Shown here piece by piece: positions 32,808 to 41,265 of a DNA stretch of 64,000 nucleotides. Under the pieces are notes generated by a model. That model did not search any database, was not told the DNA's origin, and saw nothing but the letters and a program-made list of their open reading frames with translations. The stretch is from NCBI RefSeq assembly GCF_003387475.1, contig NZ_QUNO01000004.1, forward strand, positions 434,001 to 498,000. Direction: 5' to 3'. Numbering within the stretch: the first letter of the stretch is position 1; the number at the start of each line of letters is the position of its first letter. The position numbers and the translations under genes were made by a program. The DNA comes from Kutzneria buriramensis. GTDB taxonomy: Bacteria; Actinomycetota; Actinomycetes; Mycobacteriales; Pseudonocardiaceae.

Positions 32808-33538
32808 CCGCCGTCGACGACCAGCACGTGACCGTTGACGTAGTCCGAGGCCGGCGAGGCCAGGAACACCGCCGCGCCGACCAGGTCCTCGGGCCGGCCC
32901 CAGCGGCCGGCCGGGATGCGGCCGCGGATCGCCGGCTCGCGGTCCGGGTCGGCCCGCAGCGCCTCGGTGTTGTTGGTCTCGATGTAGCCAGGTGCGATGG
33001 CGTTGACCTGCACGCCGTGCGGCGCCCACTCGTTGGCCAGCGCCTTGGTCAGGCCGGCCACCGCGTGCTTGCTGGTGGTGTAGCCGCTGACGTTGATGCC
33101 GCCCTGGAAGCTCAGCAGCGACGCGATGGTGATGATCTTGCCGGAGCCGCGGGCGGTCATCTGCCGGCCGACGGCCTGGCTGAGCGCGAACACCGAGTCC
33201 AGGTTCACCGCCTGCACCCGCCGCCAGTCCTCCAGCGACACGTCGGCGGCCGGCTGCCGGTGGATGATGCCGGCGTTGTTGACCAGCACGTCCACCTCGC
33301 GGCGGGCCAGCAGCTCGGCCAGCGCCGGCTCCACCGCGGCCGGATCCGTGAGGTCGACGATCATCGTCTCGACGGCCGCGCCGGCGGCTTTTCCCTCGGC
33401 GGTGACCTCGGCGAAGTCGGGGCGGTGCCCGAGCAGCACCAGGTCGGCCCCGGCCTGCGCCAGGCCGACCGCGATCGCCTTGCCGATGCCGGTGCGAGCC
33501 CCGGTGACCAGGGCGGTCCTGCCCTTGAGCGAGAACAT
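32792..33538 (-). CDS. kduD: 2-dehydro-3-deoxy-D-gluconate 5-dehydrogenase
   Basis: The enzyme reduces 3-deoxy-D-glycero-2,5-hexodiulosonate to 2-keto-3-deoxygluconate. It is a 248-residue short-chain dehydrogenase with cofactor motif VTGARTGIGKAIA, NNAG (VDVLVNNAGIIHRQ), serine in ITIASLLSFQGG and catalytic YTTSK. The KduD-type features EDWRRVQAVNLDSVF and APGYIETNNTEALR support the specific call beyond the SDR fold. The ATG shares one base with the kduI stop (TGATG), so the two are coupled. Confidence 0.9.
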   Translation of the reverse strand: MFSLKGRTALVTGARTGIGKAIAVGLAQAGADLVLLGHRPDFAEVTAEGKAAGAAVETMIVDLTDPAAVEPALAELLARREVDVLVNNAGIIHRQPAADVSLEDWRRVQAVNLDSVFALSQAVGRQMTARGSGKIITIASLLSFQGGINVSGYTTSKHAVAGLTKALANEWAPHGVQVNAIAPGYIETNNTEALRADPDREPAIRGRIPAGRWGRPEDLVGAAVFLASPASDYVNGHVLVVDGGWLSR

Positions 33539-34365
33539 CAGCGCAGCTCCGTCACGGCGACCTGGTCCATGTCGGTGAACGCCTGGTTCTCGCCGGCCAT
33601 CGCCCACACGAAGGCGTACGAGTGCGTGCCGGCGCCGCTGTGGATGGACCAGCTCGGCGACACCACGGCCTGCTCGTTGGCGACGATGATGTCCCGGGTC
33701 TCCTGCGGCTCGCCGCACAGGTGCACGACGCGGTGCTCGGCCGGCAGGTCGAAGTACAGGTAGCACTCGGTGCGGCGGTCGTGGGTGTGCGGCGGCATCG
33801 TGTTCCACACGCTGCCGTCGGCCAGCTTGGTCACGCCGACCACGATCTGGCTCGACCGGATGCCGTCGGCGTGGATGTACTTGCGCAGCTCGCGGACGTT
33901 GGCGGTGGACTGCTCGCCGAGCTCCGCGAACTCGACCTCGTCGAACCGGGCCACGGCCGTCGGGTAGCTGGCGTGCGAGGTGGCCGAGAACAGGTAGAAG
34001 TGGGTCTCGCTGTCGCCGGCGTGGAACTGCACGTCCACCGCGCCCCGGCCGATGTACAGGCAGTCGCGGTGGCCGAGCTCGTGCTTGTCGCCGTCCACCA
34101 CGACGCTGCCGGCGCCGCTGACCACGACCACCGCCATCTCGCGGCGCTCCAGGAACGACGTCGAGCGCAGCTGGTCGGGGTTGGGCAGCGTGAGCGGCTG
34201 GCCGGGCACCGGCGCGGCGCCGCCGAGCACGACCCGGTCGGCGTGGGTGAGGACCGTGCGCACCTCTCCGGTCCGGAACAGGTCCTCCACCAGGTAGTTC
34301 TCCCGCAGCTGGGCGGTGTCGAAACCGCGCAGCTGGGCGGGGTTGGTGTGGTGCCTGACCTCCAT
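33538..34365 (-). CDS. kduI: 5-dehydro-4-deoxy-D-glucuronate isomerase
   Basis: This cytoplasmic cupin isomerase converts the spontaneous product of unsaturated uronates (4-deoxy-L-threo-5-hexosulose uronate) to 3-deoxy-D-glycero-2,5-hexodiulosonate. The 275 residues match E. coli KduI in length. The motif MPPHTHDRRTECYLYFDL near residue 190, with a later histidine, provides the zinc ligands. ATG 34365 follows CAGGAG; the open frame continues upstream without a better start. It is divergent from the permease/GH88 unit, with an operator-like palindrome between. Confidence 0.93.
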   Translation of the reverse strand: MEVRHHTNPAQLRGFDTAQLRENYLVEDLFRTGEVRTVLTHADRVVLGGAAPVPGQPLTLPNPDQLRSTSFLERREMAVVVVSGAGSVVVDGDKHELGHRDCLYIGRGAVDVQFHAGDSETHFYLFSATSHASYPTAVARFDEVEFAELGEQSTANVRELRKYIHADGIRSSQIVVGVTKLADGSVWNTMPPHTHDRRTECYLYFDLPAEHRVVHLCGEPQETRDIIVANEQAVVSPSWSIHSGAGTHSYAFVWAMAGENQAFTDMDQVAVTELR

Positions 34366-34450
34366 GTGGTGCTCCTGCTGGGCTAGCGGGGGCAGCGGCG
34401 GTTGACCCCTGGCGGATGTTGCGACCAGATGACACGATGTCGCCACTTAT

Positions 34451-34475
34451 GGAACTACGTTCCGTCCTACGGAAC
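34451..34475. promoter_or_regulatory. IclR-type operator candidate between kduI and the permease
   Basis: GGAAC-tac-GTTCC (34451-34463) is a perfect palindrome, and a third half-site GGAAC at 34471-34475 gives a second pairing with GTTCC. It sits 86 bp from the kduI start and 80 bp from the permease start, so one bound regulator could control both divergent units. The IclR protein at 32073-32807 is the likely binder. Confidence 0.55.
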
Positions 34476-34554
34476 AAGTGCCCCCGTGGCCACCGCCGCC
34501 GGTTACGGGGTCCGACTTCCATACGGGCTCCAACCTGGGAAAAGGCGGTGAGAA

Positions 34555-36195
34555 GTGTTCAGACAGACCCTCGACCCGGCCGGCTCGCTCACCTTGTCCG
34601 CGGTGCTGGCGCTCATCCCCCTGCTGGCGGTTCTGCTACTGCTGGGCGGGCTGCGCTGGAAGGCCCACTGGGCCGGCATCGCGGCGCTGGTGATCGCCAT
34701 CGTGATCGCGGTGGCCGGCTTCGGCATGCCGTTGGGCACGGCGCTGGACGCCGGCGTGTACGGCATCGCGAACAGCGTGCTGCTGGTCCTGTGGATCACG
34801 TTCAACGCGATCTGGGTCTACAACCTGACCGTGCACAGCGGGCACTTCGAGGTGCTCCGGCGGGCGTTCAGCTCGGTCAGCGAGGACTCGCGGGTGCAGG
34901 CGATCGTGATCGCCTTTTCCTTCGGCGCGTTGTTGGAAGCGCTTGCCGGCGGCGGCAGCCCGGTCGCGATCTGCTCGGTCATGCTGATCGCGCTGGGCGT
35001 CAACCCGCTCAAGGCGGCGGCGCTGACGCTGGTCGCGGACACCGCGCCGGTCGCGTTCGGCGGCCTGGGCAACCCGATCACCGCGCTCGGCCCGATCAGC
35101 GGCCTGCCGGTGGACCAGTTCGGCGCGATGGCCGGCCGGCAGGTGTGTTTCCTGGCCGCGATCGTGCCGTTCGTGCTGCTGTTCATCGCCGACGGCCGCA
35201 AGGGCGTGCGTGAGGCGTGGCCGGCCGCGCTGGTCGCGGGTGTCAGCTTCGGCCTCACCCAGTTCCTGGTCTCCAGCTACCTCTCGTACCAGCTGTGCGA
35301 CATCCTGGCCGCGATCGTGTCGGCCGGCGCCGTGCTGCTGCTGGTCCGGGTGTGGCAGCCGGCGACCGCGACCGTGTCCACCGGCCGGGGAGGCGGCGGT
35401 GGCAACGGTGGCGGTGGCGTGGCGACGGTGACCGGCGGCGCGGACGGAGCCCGCGACAGCCGGGCCGACGTGATCAAGGCCTTCACCCCGTACGCGATCA
35501 TCGTGGTGGTCTTCTCGCTGGCCCAGATCGCGCCGATCAAGAAGGCCCTCAACGCCATCGTGTGGAAGTTCAGCTGGCCGGGCCTGGCCATCCAGAACGC
35601 CGCCGGCAAGAAGGTCGACACCAGCTACACGCTGAACTTCTTCGGCGCCACCGGCACGCTGCTGCTCGTATCCGGCCTGCTGTCGCTGTTCGTGCTGAGG
35701 ATCGGCCTGGGCACCGCGGTGCGGATCTACGGGCGGACCGTCAAGCAGTTCGGCTGGGCGATCATCGCCATCCTCGCCGTGTTCGCGCTGTCGTACGTGA
35801 TGAACCTGTCCGGCCAGATCACCACGCTCGGCTCGTGGCTGGCCGGCACCGGGGCGTTCTTCGCGTTCCTGTCACCCGTCGTCGGCTGGTTCGGCGTCAC
35901 CATCACCGGCACCGACGTCGGCTCCAACACCCTGTTGGGCGGGTCGCAGTTCGCCGCCGCGCACCAGCTGGGCGCCTCGCCGATCCTGTTCGGCGCCGCG
36001 AACAGCTCCGGCGGCGTGATGGCCAAGATGATCTCTCCCCAGAACCTCGCCATCGGCACGGCCGCGGTCGGCCTGGTCGGCAAGGAGGGGGAGCTGTTCC
36101 GCCGGGTCTTCGGCTGGAGCATCGGGCTGCTGCTCGTCCTGTGCGTGCTCGTCTTCCTGCAGTCCACTCCCGTACTCGGATGGATGGTGCCCTGA
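34555..36195 (+). CDS. LctP (L-lactate permease)-family transporter, inferred uronate permease
   Basis: The 546-residue polytopic protein has 12-14 membrane segments and LctP-family motifs: FGALLEALAGGGSPVAICSVMLIALG near residue 120, ADTAPVAFGGLGNP near residue 160, and TGTDVGSNTLLGGSQFAAA near residue 455. A glycine-rich cytoplasmic loop (STGRGGGGGNGGGG, about residue 278) is unusual. Family members carry lactate or glycolate by proton symport. Here it is one base upstream of an exported GH88 hydrolase and opposite kduI-kduD, so import of the released unsaturated uronate is inferred. GTG 34555 follows AAGGCGGTGAG. Confidence 0.8.
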   Translation: MFRQTLDPAGSLTLSAVLALIPLLAVLLLLGGLRWKAHWAGIAALVIAIVIAVAGFGMPLGTALDAGVYGIANSVLLVLWITFNAIWVYNLTVHSGHFEVLRRAFSSVSEDSRVQAIVIAFSFGALLEALAGGGSPVAICSVMLIALGVNPLKAAALTLVADTAPVAFGGLGNPITALGPISGLPVDQFGAMAGRQVCFLAAIVPFVLLFIADGRKGVREAWPAALVAGVSFGLTQFLVSSYLSYQLCDILAAIVSAGAVLLLVRVWQPATATVSTGRGGGGGNGGGGVATVTGGADGARDSRADVIKAFTPYAIIVVVFSLAQIAPIKKALNAIVWKFSWPGLAIQNAAGKKVDTSYTLNFFGATGTLLLVSGLLSLFVLRIGLGTAVRIYGRTVKQFGWAIIAILAVFALSYVMNLSGQITTLGSWLAGTGAFFAFLSPVVGWFGVTITGTDVGSNTLLGGSQFAAAHQLGASPILFGAANSSGGVMAKMISPQNLAIGTAAVGLVGKEGELFRRVFGWSIGLLLVLCVLVFLQSTPVLGWMVP

Positions 36196-36196
36196 G

Positions 36197-37405
36197 ATGA
36201 CCTTGTCGCGTCGCACGTTGATCGCCGGCGCCGCTGTCGCAGCTGGAGGAGCCTTGGTCGCCACACCCGCCACCGCAAGCGCCGCCGACGCCTCGTACGG
36301 CGGCAACCTGCGCGGCACGATGGACTACGCCATCGCCAAGCTGCGCGCGGTTGCGCCGACCGTGACGGCCTTCCCCACCGGCACGAAGTTCGAGAAGTAC
36401 ACCACCGCCGCCGACGGCAGCTGGGTCGGCGGCTTCTGGCCGGGCCAGCTGTGGATGGCCTACCTGTACACCAACGACGACTCGTTCAAGCAGCTCGCCG
36501 AGTCGTGGGCGCTCAAGCTGGCGCCCAGGCAGACCCAGAACACCGACCACGACCTCGGTTTCCTGTTCACCCCGTCGTGGGTAACCGCTTTCCGGCTGAC
36601 CGGCGAGACGTCCTGGCGGGACGGCGCGCTGGTCGCCGCCGGCGAGCTGATCAAGCGGTTCAACGAGAAGGGCCAGTTCATCCGGGCCTGGGGCGCGCTG
36701 GGCACGCCCGCCAACGCCGGCCGGATGATCATCGACACCATGATGAACCTGGACCTGCTGTGCTGGGCCGCCAAGGTCACCGGCGACAGCAGGTACCAGG
36801 ACGTGGCCGTCGCGCACGCCAAGACCGCCGCGAGGTACATGGTGCGGCCGGACAACACCACCTGCCACGTGTTCGACTTCGACCCCGACACCGGCGCGCC
36901 GATCGGGCAGAACACCGTGCAGGGCTACAGCGCCACGTCGTGCTGGTCGCGGGGCCAGTCGTGGGGCGTGTACGGCTTCGCCCGGATGTTCCACCGCACC
37001 GGCGACCGGGCCTTCCTGGACGTGTCGAGGCGGCTGGCGGACTGGACCATCCAGCACATCACCGACGACTACATCCCGGTGTGGGACTACCGGTCGCCGC
37101 TCGCGCCGTACGACGTGAAGGACTCGTCGGCCGCGACGGTCAACGCGGCCGGCATGTTGGACCTGGCCAAGCTCACCGGCAACCCGCGCTACGAGGCCGC
37201 CGCGCTGCGGTTCCTCGACGCGCTCGGCCGGTCGTGCCTGACCACCAGGTCGGCGCGGGCCGACGCCATCCTGGCGCGCGGCACCCGCAACCGGCCCGCG
37301 GAGGACGGCGTCGAGATCGGCCTGCCCTACGCGGACTACTACCTGATGGAGGCGATCCTGCGGGTCCTGCGGCCCGACCGGGCCACCCTCGCGTTGGACA
37401 TCTGA
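36197..37405 (+). CDS. Exported GH88 unsaturated glucuronyl hydrolase
   Basis: The enzyme hydrates and releases the delta-4,5 unsaturated uronate from oligosaccharides made by polysaccharide lyases. The 402-residue protein has a twin-arginine signal (SRRTLIAGAAVAAGGALVATPATASA), then the six-hairpin barrel with FWPGQLWMAY, the catalytic aspartate in NTDHDLGF near residue 117, the second in IIDTMMNLDLLCWAA near residue 179, and CWSRGQSWGVYGFARM near residue 250. TAT export places hydrolysis outside the cytoplasm. It is one base after the permease stop (TGA-g-ATG) and therefore co-expressed. Its stop is one base from the convergent gene's stop. Confidence 0.92.
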   Translation: MTLSRRTLIAGAAVAAGGALVATPATASAADASYGGNLRGTMDYAIAKLRAVAPTVTAFPTGTKFEKYTTAADGSWVGGFWPGQLWMAYLYTNDDSFKQLAESWALKLAPRQTQNTDHDLGFLFTPSWVTAFRLTGETSWRDGALVAAGELIKRFNEKGQFIRAWGALGTPANAGRMIIDTMMNLDLLCWAAKVTGDSRYQDVAVAHAKTAARYMVRPDNTTCHVFDFDPDTGAPIGQNTVQGYSATSCWSRGQSWGVYGFARMFHRTGDRAFLDVSRRLADWTIQHITDDYIPVWDYRSPLAPYDVKDSSAATVNAAGMLDLAKLTGNPRYEAAALRFLDALGRSCLTTRSARADAILARGTRNRPAEDGVEIGLPYADYYLMEAILRVLRPDRATLALDI

Positions 37406-37406
37406 G

Positions 37407-38993
37407 TCAGTGGTGGCGGCGCTGCCGGCGATACGGCAGCGCCGCCACCACGACCACCCCGGCCAGCAGCAAGGCGGTGCCCGTCCAGAACAGCGGGATC
37501 GTGTCGTAGGCGGCGTTGGTGTAGGCCAGCGGCGGCGAGCCCTGCGGGGCCGGGTTGGTCGCCGGCGGGGTCGTGGAGCCGCACACGACGCCGCCGGTCG
37601 GCGCCACCGCGCGGGCCACCTGCTCGCCCAGCGTCACCTGGGCCAGCGCGGACGGCAGGTTCGGCAGGCCCAGGGCGTCGGTCGGCAGCAGTTGGAGGTC
37701 CAGCAGCCGGGCCGTCGCGCCCAGCTGGAAGCCGGTGAACGGCTGACCGGTGATCTGCTGGGTCTTCTGGTCCAGCTCGGCGATCTGGAGCCGCAGCACG
37801 CCGATGTCGATCTTCTTCAGCGCCGCCGGGATGGGGCTGCCGTTGGGCAGCAGGCCGCCGATGATCGGAAGCTTGCCCAGCTGGTCGGCGCCCGGCAGCG
37901 GCACGCCCACCGGCACGTCCAGCTTCGGGTTCGCGGCGTCCAGCGTGCCCAGCGTCTTGCCGCCCTGTACCACCTGGAGCACCGGCGCCGTGTAGTTCAC
38001 CGTCGAGGTCTTCGGGTCACCCGTCGACGTCACCTGGAGCGTCGGCTGGCTTACCACGTTGACGTCCAGCTCCATCGGCGTGCCCGCCAGCACCTTCACG
38101 CTGGCCACCTGCATGGTGGATGTCGACTGCACGGCCTTGTTGGGCGAGCCCGGGATGTCCACCAGCTTCACCACGGAGCGGGAGCTCAGCGTGTTCGGCA
38201 GGCTCACCAGCGAGCCCTTGCCGTCCGAGGTCTGCTTGCCCGACAGCAAGCCGCCCAGCTGGCTCAGCGGAGCCGTCATCGTCTTCAGCGAGTCCACGAC
38301 CTGGTTGGCCGTGCCCTGGTCCAGCTTGCTCGACGGGTTCACCAGGCCGGTGAGGTCCGTCACGTTCGGCAGGTTCGGGATCGCGTTCAGCACGGACAGA
38401 TCCGCCAGCGACGTCTGCGCGTCCGCGATCGTGTCCACGCACGGGCCCGCCGTCTCGCTCCACCTCGCGTGCACGCTGCCGTTGAGCACGCCCACCTTCA
38501 GCAGCGTGTCCAGCGGCGTCGACGGCGGGTTCAGGCCGCCCGACGTCGGCTGCGGGTTGTCCGGCAGGGCCGTCTGCGACAGCGCCCCCGGCGTCTGCGG
38601 CGCGTTGCCCGCGATCGCGAACCCCAGCGGCGATGCCTGTGCGATCGCGTGCTCGTAGGAGAGGTATGCCTCCGAGTTCGCCTGCGCGCTCGACAGGCCG
38701 AAGCCCGCCTCCGCCGCCGGCTGCTTCGGCAGCTCGTCCTGGAGGTTCGGCAGGATCGACGAGGTCGGCACCGAGTTCGGCAGCAACCGGATCACCGCCA
38801 GGCCGCCGCCCGCGTCCCCCACCGCGTGGCCCAGCGGCTGCGGCCCGTTCGGCGCCGAGGCGGGCGGCTGGTTCGGGTCCGCCGGGCTCGGGATCGGGGT
38901 CGTCGTCGGCACCGCGAAGGCCGGCCCCGCACCCACCGCCAGGAGGGCGACAGCGGCCGGCAGTGCCAGGGCGAGCGGCGGGCGACCTCGCAT
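37407..38993 (-). CDS. Secreted, C-terminally membrane-anchored surface protein of unknown function
   Basis: The 528-residue protein has a signal peptide (RGRPPLALALPAAVALLAVGAGPAFA), a long extracytoplasmic region rich in Pro, Ser, Thr and Leu (many NLPNVTDLTGL-like and TPLDTLLKVGVLNGS-like stretches), and a C-terminal TGTALLLAGVVVVAALPYRRQRRHH. The last is a membrane helix followed by arginines, as in cell-surface proteins retained in the membrane. Two cysteines (GPCVDT and VVCGST) could pair. I recognise no catalytic motif. ATG 38993 follows GAGGAGG; an upstream in-frame ATG at 39023 is less likely. Two AGGTAAC direct repeats (39055, 39065) lie upstream. Confidence 0.72.
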   Translation of the reverse strand: MRGRPPLALALPAAVALLAVGAGPAFAVPTTTPIPSPADPNQPPASAPNGPQPLGHAVGDAGGGLAVIRLLPNSVPTSSILPNLQDELPKQPAAEAGFGLSSAQANSEAYLSYEHAIAQASPLGFAIAGNAPQTPGALSQTALPDNPQPTSGGLNPPSTPLDTLLKVGVLNGSVHARWSETAGPCVDTIADAQTSLADLSVLNAIPNLPNVTDLTGLVNPSSKLDQGTANQVVDSLKTMTAPLSQLGGLLSGKQTSDGKGSLVSLPNTLSSRSVVKLVDIPGSPNKAVQSTSTMQVASVKVLAGTPMELDVNVVSQPTLQVTSTGDPKTSTVNYTAPVLQVVQGGKTLGTLDAANPKLDVPVGVPLPGADQLGKLPIIGGLLPNGSPIPAALKKIDIGVLRLQIAELDQKTQQITGQPFTGFQLGATARLLDLQLLPTDALGLPNLPSALAQVTLGEQVARAVAPTGGVVCGSTTPPATNPAPQGSPPLAYTNAAYDTIPLFWTGTALLLAGVVVVAALPYRRQRRHH

Positions 38994-39190
38994 CAGCGGC
39001 TTCCTCCTCGGTGGCCAGCGCATGAGACCGGCGTCACGTAGGTGCTAACGACAGAGGTAACCGCAGGTAACGGGTTTGTTGCTAGCTTGATCAACACCAC
39101 CCGGCCAGGTGAGACCCCCGTCACCCGCGCCCGGCCGGTATCCCGTGCACGACTGGTGCCCCCGGCCCGCTATAGTTGTCCACGCACCAC

Positions 39191-39264
39191 GCCGCCTTAG
39201 CTCAGTCGGCCAGAGCAGCTCACTCGTAATGAGCAGGTCGTCGGTTCGATTCCGACAGGCGGCT
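39191..39264 (+). tRNA. tRNA-Thr (anticodon CGT)
   Basis: The full cloverleaf folds: acceptor GCCGCCT/AGGCGGC, D stem GCTC/GAGC, anticodon stem GCTCA/TGAGC with loop CTCGTAA (anticodon CGT, 39225-39227), T arm GTCGG-TTCGATT-CCGAC, and discriminator T. The 3' CCA is not encoded. A TATAGT -10 element at 39171-39176 is suitably placed. Confidence 0.97.
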
Positions 39265-39274
39265 CGCGATCCGG

Positions 39275-39312
39275 GCGATCCATGTCTGCTGTGAAGCGCA
39301 GACATGGATCGC
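39275..39312 (+). terminator. Perfect 15-bp hairpin after tRNA-Thr
   Basis: GCGATCCATGTCTGC (39275-39289) pairs with GCAGACATGGATCGC (39298-39312), followed by TCGTTGTGTTTTG, a T-rich tail suited to termination. Confidence 0.8.
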
Positions 39313-39326
39313 TCGTTGTGTTTTGT

Positions 39327-39376
39327 GGGGGCCCGGCCCCCACACCCCCACGCCGGGGCTTCGCCCCGGACCCCGA
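39327..39376. repeat. C-rich dispersed hairpin repeat, copy 2
   Basis: The element starts with its own hairpin (TGTGGGGGCC/GGCCCCCACA), continues CACCCCCACG and the hairpin CCGGGGC-TTC-GCCCCGG (39353-39369), then ACCCCGACGGG. The part from 39333 matches 18809-18852 almost base for base. It lies downstream of tRNA-Thr and of the convergent gene ending at 39420. Confidence 0.65.
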
Positions 39377-39419
39377 CGGGTGGTCCATGGGGTCTTCCCT
39401 CTCCGGAAGGCCCGCAGTT

Positions 39420-40253
39420 TCAGGACGGGTGCTGCCAGACCACCAGGTCGGTGGCCAGCGCGAACTGCCCCTCCGGGTGTCGGCCCTTCACGGTCATCAG
39501 GCCGATGTCCCCGTCCTTGTTCTGGAAGCACACACGGTCGCCGACGTGCACGTTCAGGAAGCTGCCGGAGATGTTGTGCAGGAGCAGTTGGCGGCAGTCG
39601 TCGAACCCGGCCCCGGCAGCGGGCGTGTCCAGCCTGGCCGCCAACGTGCCGTTGGCGAGGCTCAGCCTGTCCACTTGCTGCTCGTCGTCCATCAGGCCCA
39701 CGGAGATATTGCCCTCGAGTTCGCTGTATTTGGGCGGCACTAAATGGATGCTCAGCCCGCTCAAGTCGCCGCCACTCGTCAGCACGACCTGACCACTCCA
39801 TGACGGTGCTGCGCCCCCACCGGACGAGGCCGTACTGGAGACTCCGGGTGAGCTGCTCGGAGTTGTCGACGCCGGTCGGCTGCTCGGCCCGGTGGTGGGT
39901 TTGACCGTCGTCGACGTCTGGGTGGGGGTGGTCGTGGTGGACGGCTTCGTGCCGGCCTCGTCTGCGGGCAGCCTCGTCAGCCACAGAACAACAACGGCCG
40001 TGGCCAACACGATGATCACGACCAGCAGCACGATCACGACGCCGAGGCGGACACCAACCACGCGCGCCGGGCCGCCGGAACGGTCGTCGCGCCGCACCAC
40101 AGGGCCAGTGGCGCGAGGCTCGACCTCTGCGGAGCTGGCCGGGACCAACTTTCCGCGGTCGGTCGCCGAGCCAGCCGCTGGCTGCCGAGCGCTGTCACCA
40201 CCGGCGGGCGACGATGGCGCCGGGCGATGACCCTGCTGCTCGTCGTTGGCCAC
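39420..40253 (-). CDS. Single-pass membrane protein with Ser/Thr-rich linker and extracytoplasmic domain
   Basis: The 277-residue protein has a cytoplasmic N-terminus (about 65 residues, disordered), one membrane segment (LGVVIVLLVVIIVLATAVVVLWL), and a Thr/Ser/Pro linker (KPSTTTTPTQTSTTVKPTT...). A compact outer domain of about 130 residues follows with two cysteines (FDDCRQLLL and GDRVCFQNKDGD) that may pair. The domain is beta-rich and ends KGRHPEGQFALATDLVVW. The layout is common for actinobacterial sensor or substrate-like proteins, but I recognise no family. GTG 40253 follows GGGGGTG. No partner is evident. Confidence 0.68.
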   Translation of the reverse strand: MANDEQQGHRPAPSSPAGGDSARQPAAGSATDRGKLVPASSAEVEPRATGPVVRRDDRSGGPARVVGVRLGVVIVLLVVIIVLATAVVVLWLTRLPADEAGTKPSTTTTPTQTSTTVKPTTGPSSRPASTTPSSSPGVSSTASSGGGAAPSWSGQVVLTSGGDLSGLSIHLVPPKYSELEGNISVGLMDDEQQVDRLSLANGTLAARLDTPAAGAGFDDCRQLLLHNISGSFLNVHVGDRVCFQNKDGDIGLMTVKGRHPEGQFALATDLVVWQHPS

Positions 40254-40425
40254 GTTCGATGCACCCCCAAGGAAAAACGGCGAGCGCCATGGTGGCACGC
40301 ACGCTGGGGGTCTTCTGGTGTTTTGGTGGATCATCAGCCGGATGGCCGTTACCGCGCCGCGCGGAGTTTGCCCCAAACGTGTTGATCTTCTTGCTCGGGG
40401 CCGGCGCGGTGAAGAGGATGGCCGG

Positions 40426-41202
40426 ATGTCGCAGTGGGCGGCCGGGGCCGACCCGGAGCGGGCGAACGTGGCGCGGGTGTACGACTTCCTGCTGGGCGGG
40501 TCGCACAACTTCGAGGCGGACCGGGAGATGGCGCGCCGGATGACGGCGGCGGCGCCGGAGGCGCCGATGGTGGCGCGGGCCAACCGGGCGTTCCTGCGGC
40601 GGGCGGTGCGGGAGCTGGGGAAGGCGGGGATCCGGCAGTTCCTGGACATCGGCGCGGGGATTCCGACGGTGGGGAGCACGCACGAGGTGGCGGCGCCGGG
40701 GGCGAGGGTGGTGTACGTCGACCTTGACCCGGTGGCGGTGGCGCACGCCCACGTGTTGCTGGCGGACGACCCGAACACGGCGGCGATCCAGGGAGACCTG
40801 AGGGAGCCGGATCTGCTGCTGGCGCTGGCGGAGGCGACGCAACTGCTGGACTTCGGGCAGCCGGTGGCGGTGCTGATGCTGGCGGTGCTGCCCTTCGTCA
40901 AGGACGAGGAGCGCCCGGCGGAGGCGATCGGGCACCTGCGCGAATCCCTGACGCCGGGCAGCCATCTGGTGATCTCGCACGGGGCGAGCGACGCGGTGGC
41001 GCCGGACGAGGTGGCGGACCTGTACGCGAAGCGCGCGACGGCGACGATCAACTTGCGCAGCAAGAAAGAGGTGACGGCCTTCCTCGACGGCTGGGAGGTG
41101 CTGCCGCCGGGGGTGGTGTGGCTGCCGGAGTGGCGGCCGGAGGACGAGGTGGGAGACCTGGCCGGGGCCAGGATGTACGGGGCGATGGCCCGCAAGCAGT
41201 AG
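40426..41202 (+). CDS. DUF574-family SAM-dependent methyltransferase
   Basis: The 258-residue cytoplasmic protein has the actinomycete-specific DUF574 pattern: N-terminal ERANVARVYDFLLGGSHNFEADREMARRM, the SAM-binding QFLDIGAGIPTVGSTHEVA, then RVVYVDLDPVAVAHA and LMLAVLPFVKDEERP. Actinomycetes carry many paralogues, often beside XRE/DUF397 regulators; their substrates are largely unknown. The start at ATG 40426 is supported by GAGG nine bases upstream and by the conserved N-terminus. Codon use is extremely GC-rich, with many GCG/GGG codons. Confidence 0.86.
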   Translation: MSQWAAGADPERANVARVYDFLLGGSHNFEADREMARRMTAAAPEAPMVARANRAFLRRAVRELGKAGIRQFLDIGAGIPTVGSTHEVAAPGARVVYVDLDPVAVAHAHVLLADDPNTAAIQGDLREPDLLLALAEATQLLDFGQPVAVLMLAVLPFVKDEERPAEAIGHLRESLTPGSHLVISHGASDAVAPDEVADLYAKRATATINLRSKKEVTAFLDGWEVLPPGVVWLPEWRPEDEVGDLAGARMYGAMARKQ

Positions 41203-41265
41203 CCCTTACAAACCCCGAACATGCGCCGCACGGGGACCGCACCGACGCGCTCCAGGCTGACGGCC

